Origin: Candidatus Omnitrophota bacterium
GTDB lineage: Bacteria; Omnitrophota; Gorgyraeia; Gygaellales; Profunditerraquicolaceae
DNA length: 6,601 nucleotides
Direction of reading: 5' to 3'
Assembly (NCBI GenBank): GCA_016867005.1
Contig: VGKM01000064.1
Coordinates: forward strand, 1-6,601
The notes beneath the pieces are model-generated. The model saw nothing but the letters and a program-made list of their open reading frames with translations. It had not been told where the DNA came from and did not search any database. Below, piece after piece: positions 5,170 to 6,601 of the stretch. Made by a program: the position numbers and the translations under genes. Every line of letters begins with the position of its first letter. Position 1 is the first letter of the stretch.

Positions 5170-5228
5170 GGCGCTTACTTCTTTGAGAAATACCCCTGGG
5201 AGAACCCAGATTCAACGTGCCAGCATCT

Positions 5229-5256
5229 ATTATAGCCCAAGTAACCTTGATGGCAA
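5229..5256 (-). promoter_or_regulatory. Promoter of the hydrolase / MBL-rhodanese operon
   Basis: On the minus strand, TTGCCA (5256-5251) and a perfect TATAAT (5234-5229) are separated by 16 bases. It lies just after the ferritin terminator and gives a leader of about 88 bases before ATG 5134. Confidence 0.65.
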
Positions 5257-5291
5257 CCAAAATCGGCCATTCCCATAGGCCGCGCCCAAGT

Positions 5292-5323
5292 AAAAATGTC
5301 CGCCCAGCAAGGGCGGACATTTT
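5292..5323 (-). terminator. Intrinsic terminator of the ferritin-like gene
   Basis: AAAATGTCCGCCC and GGGCGGACATTTT form a perfect 13-bp stem around a 5-base loop; on the minus strand it ends in five T residues. It starts about 20 bases after the stop codon of the ferritin-like gene. With A and T runs on both sides it could act on both strands. Confidence 0.93.
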
Positions 5324-5344
5324 CTGAAGAAGCGTTAAATCAGG

Positions 5345-5788
5345 TTACTTACCTAACAGCAAATTCAGCTCAGTCACATGTTCCTGCTCATCCATAATCA
5401 CGTGCCTGATCTGGTGTTCCAGGGTTTCAAACTCATACTGCAAACTCTTCTTGCTATCTATTACTTTCTGATAAATCTGCTTGTAGAAATCAACCGCGTC
5501 TTTCTCGCCCTTAAGGTTAACTTTTAGGATATCTTTTATATCCTTTGCCTTGAATGTCTCAGCAAGGTTCATCGAAGGCGCGCCGCCAAGAAACGCCGCA
5601 ATTAACTCACGAAAGATACCTTCATGCTTAAGCTCATCCCCTGCAATTTCCTTTAATCTTTCGATTATCGGCTCAGCGCCCAGGCCGTTGATCGCTTCTG
5701 CGTGAGCAAGATACTGGATCCTCGCAGAATATTCAAGCTCTAACGCGTGATTCAACATCCCAATTAATTCTTTTTTTACATCAGGCAT
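5345..5788 (-). CDS. Bacterioferritin-like ferritin-fold diiron protein
   Basis: A 147-residue four-helix bundle protein. The six expected diiron ligands are present: E19 (LELEYSARIQY), E52 and H55 (DELKH), E95 (KGEKDAV), and E134 and H137 (DEQEH). It would oxidise and store iron or reduce peroxide in the cytoplasm. The pattern is closest to bacterioferritin, slightly shorter than the usual 155-160 residues. The residue equal to the haem-binding Met52 of E. coli Bfr is Leu53 here, so haem binding in the Bfr manner is unlikely. The start is ATG 5788, with AAGGAG 7 bases upstream; earlier in-frame ATGs lie inside the preceding terminator. It has its own terminator, so it is probably a single-gene unit between the PTPS-like and hydrolase genes. 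Ferritin-like family sure; exact subfamily less so. Confidence 0.9.
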   Translation of the reverse strand: MPDVKKELIGMLNHALELEYSARIQYLAHAEAINGLGAEPIIERLKEIAGDELKHEGIFRELIAAFLGGAPSMNLAETFKAKDIKDILKVNLKGEKDAVDFYKQIYQKVIDSKKSLQYEFETLEHQIRHVIMDEQEHVTELNLLLGK

Positions 5789-5837
5789 CTTTTTTCTCCT
5801 TTCTTTCAAAGAATATTTTGTAAGGTATTTTACCATA

Positions 5838-5879
5838 AGAAGATAAGGCGCCCAAACGTTATCGGGCGCCTTATCTTCT
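5838..5879 (-). terminator. Strong hairpin, probable terminator of the PTPS-like gene
   Basis: A perfect 16-bp stem (5838-5853 with 5864-5879, core AAGGCGCCC/GGGCGCCTT) with a 10-base loop, about 30 bases after the PTPS-like stop. The following tract is only moderately T-rich on the minus strand, so termination may be partial, and the hairpin could then sit in the ferritin leader. Confidence 0.75.
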
Positions 5880-5910
5880 CTAGGTTGCCATACCAATAAT
5901 CTTATTTTAC

Positions 5911-6402
5911 TTAAAACTCTCTTGATGCGCAGTTCAACGAAGAAGAACGGAATTCTATTTTTTTAATATTCAACTTGTCTTTCAATAGTTCATAGAATAC
6001 CGTACAGAACCATTCGCAAGTAGATGGACCTTTGCTGACAGCGACTCTGCTTTCAGGAAACGATTTTACCAGCTCATGGTTGAGAGCTTTTGCAGGCGTC
6101 CCAAATCTATTCGTTGTACCTTTCATTCCTGTTTTCTCATATCCTTGCAAAACTAAATCAAGCAAGGGATCGCCTTCTTGAAAAATCGTTGCATGCATGA
6201 AGTTATCGGCTACTGCCCATGCTAATTTTTGTGCCTCTTTTACTGGGTAGGCATAATTATGTTTATTTAACTCCCCCTCAATTTCGATCGTTAGCAATCC
6301 CGAATGTCCATGAAGATAGCTTGCCTCTCCCGAATAATTCATAAATCTGTGCGCATACTGAAAATCAAGTTTTACTATTGATCTGTACTTTTCGTTTGAC
6401 AT
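5911..6402 (-). CDS. PTPS/QueD-fold protein lacking the catalytic Cys
   Basis: A 163-residue protein of the 6-pyruvoyl-tetrahydropterin synthase / 6-carboxytetrahydropterin synthase superfamily (T-fold). The zinc ligands are present: H18 (AHRF), H31 and H33 (LHGHS). The catalytic Cys of the C-xxx-HGH motif is Ala27 here, with Glu26 beside it. The C-terminal substrate-binding Glu of QueD (VKET) aligns with Ser in IEFRSSS, although I aligned this by eye. The middle of the protein (residues 75-125, DPLLDL..., PAKALNHELV) is unlike standard QueD. It therefore probably does not make 6-carboxytetrahydropterin; another pterin-like substrate or a binding role is possible. AAGGAGG lies 6 bases before ATG 6402. 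It seems to be a single-gene unit between two terminators. I give no gene symbol because the function is uncertain. Confidence 0.82.
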   Translation of the reverse strand: MSNEKYRSIVKLDFQYAHRFMNYSGEASYLHGHSGLLTIEIEGELNKHNYAYPVKEAQKLAWAVADNFMHATIFQEGDPLLDLVLQGYEKTGMKGTTNRFGTPAKALNHELVKSFPESRVAVSKGPSTCEWFCTVFYELLKDKLNIKKIEFRSSSLNCASREF

Positions 6403-6512
6403 GATAATCCTCCTTTTAATTGGTTGTATTTTCTTTTTTCATCTCCATTACTATTCGCGTAAATCACCAAATGTTTTCTAATCAAGCGCCTCCTTTCGTG
6501 ACTACTCTTAAA

Positions 6513-6527
6513 TCGTAATTACTACGA
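6513..6527. promoter_or_regulatory. Candidate operator palindrome upstream of the PTPS-like gene
   Basis: TCGTAAT-T-ACTACGA is a 7-1-7 inverted repeat with one mismatched pair, the same geometry as the site at 92-106. It lies after the right-edge Fur-family gene and over a weak promoter-like pair on the minus strand (TTAACC, 16 bases, TACGAT). Confidence 0.35.
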
Positions 6528-6537
6528 CTTACAGGTT

Positions 6538-6570
6538 AAAAAAAATTACCTCTTGCATGAATCGCAGAGG
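6538..6570 (-). terminator. Intrinsic terminator overlapping the end of the right-edge Fur-family gene
   Basis: On the minus strand, CCTCT-GC and GC-A-AGAGG (6570-6549) form a short hairpin with one bulge, then the TAA stop, then eight T residues (6545-6538). The stem lies inside the last codons, including those for the CxxC zinc motif. Confidence 0.65.
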
Positions 6571-6601
6571 CCTTCTAAAACTACCTTTTTGCCGGTTACG
6601 G
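6546..6601 (-). CDS. Fur-family regulator, C-terminal fragment (starts outside the window)
   Basis: The last 17 codons of a minus-strand gene, ending at TAA 6548-6546. The peptide VTGKKVVLEGLCDSCKR matches the end of the Fur/PerR dimerisation domain: a beta strand, then G-x-C-x-x-C, the second half of the structural Cys4 zinc site. Fur-family sequences typically end as in GHRIEFYGLCPEC. It is a different gene from the left-edge Fur fragment, since both lie on the same strand about 6.5 kb apart. The subtype cannot be judged from this fragment. Confidence 0.7.
   Translation of the reverse strand, partial: VTGKKVVLEGLCDSCKR

Noticed and set aside
5135..5320. N-terminal extension of the alpha/beta hydrolase to an ATG at 5320
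   Set aside because: The open frame runs through the ferritin terminator stem and a TATAAT promoter; the translated stretch has no family similarity, and ATG 5134 gives RhlA-like length and triad positions.
5789..5896. N-terminal extension of the ferritin-like protein to 5896
   Set aside because: It covers the perfect 16-bp hairpin of the preceding gene; ATG 5788 has AAGGAG at normal spacing and gives the family length.
6385..6495. Short TTG-started frame (about 36 codons) after the AAAGGAGG near 6491-6498
   Set aside because: Spacing to the TTG is too short, the peptide is not family-like and it runs out of frame into the PTPS-like gene.
1..6601. CRISPR array, tRNA, rRNA, insertion sequence or prophage genes
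   Set aside because: I saw no regularly spaced repeats, no tRNA-like cloverleaf with CCA or T-loop, no rRNA segments and no transposase or integrase frames.

Overview
This window appears to come from the chromosome of an anaerobic or microaerophilic Gram-negative bacterium. An outer-membrane beta-barrel protein with a signal peptide and a terminal Phe shows that there is an outer membrane. The gene content (NikR, persulfide dioxygenase-rhodanese, a bacterioferritin-like protein, Fur-family regulators, an OprB-like porin with an N-terminal coiled coil) would suit a candidate phylum such as Omnitrophota or a deltaproteobacterium-like lineage. That placement is an impression and cannot be proved from this sequence. 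Every credible gene is on the minus strand, so transcription runs from high to low coordinates.

Layout in transcription order: (i) 6546-6601, the last 17 codons of a Fur-family regulator, ending in an intrinsic terminator. (ii) 5911-6402, a PTPS/QueD-fold protein that keeps the zinc histidines but lacks the catalytic Cys, closed by a 16-bp perfect hairpin. (iii) 5345-5788, a bacterioferritin-like diiron protein with its own terminator. (iv) A promoter followed by a two-gene unit: an RhlA/PhaG-like alpha/beta hydrolase (4292-5134) and a metallo-beta-lactamase/rhodanese/YgaP-type membrane fusion (3026-4261). A short remnant (about 2895-3026) follows, which looks like the start of a TauE/SafE-type exporter that has been cut off. 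(v) The nickel regulator nikR (2356-2769). (vi) An OprB-like porin (923-2290). (vii) A structured intergenic region and two tandem, mutually similar small three-helix membrane proteins (503-781, 189-500), closed by a strong terminator. (viii) 1-77, the first 25 codons of a second Fur-family regulator with what looks like a leaderless promoter.

The main result is a candidate NikR regulon contained in the window. Two sites with the architecture GTGTTAC-N13/14-GTAAYAC-like lie over the promoters of nikR itself (2780-2806) and of the porin (2325-2352). The two small membrane proteins follow the porin with no obvious promoter of their own. I infer a nickel-responsive envelope module: regulator, outer-membrane pore, and a pair of small inner-membrane proteins with a conserved acid-His pair and Gly/Glu motif. 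This may be an undescribed nickel uptake or handling system. The regulator and its boxes are well supported; the transport function is a hypothesis.

A second theme is sulfur and oxidative chemistry: the persulfide dioxygenase-like fusion, the ferritin-like protein, and two Fur-family regulators with candidate 7-1-7 operators.
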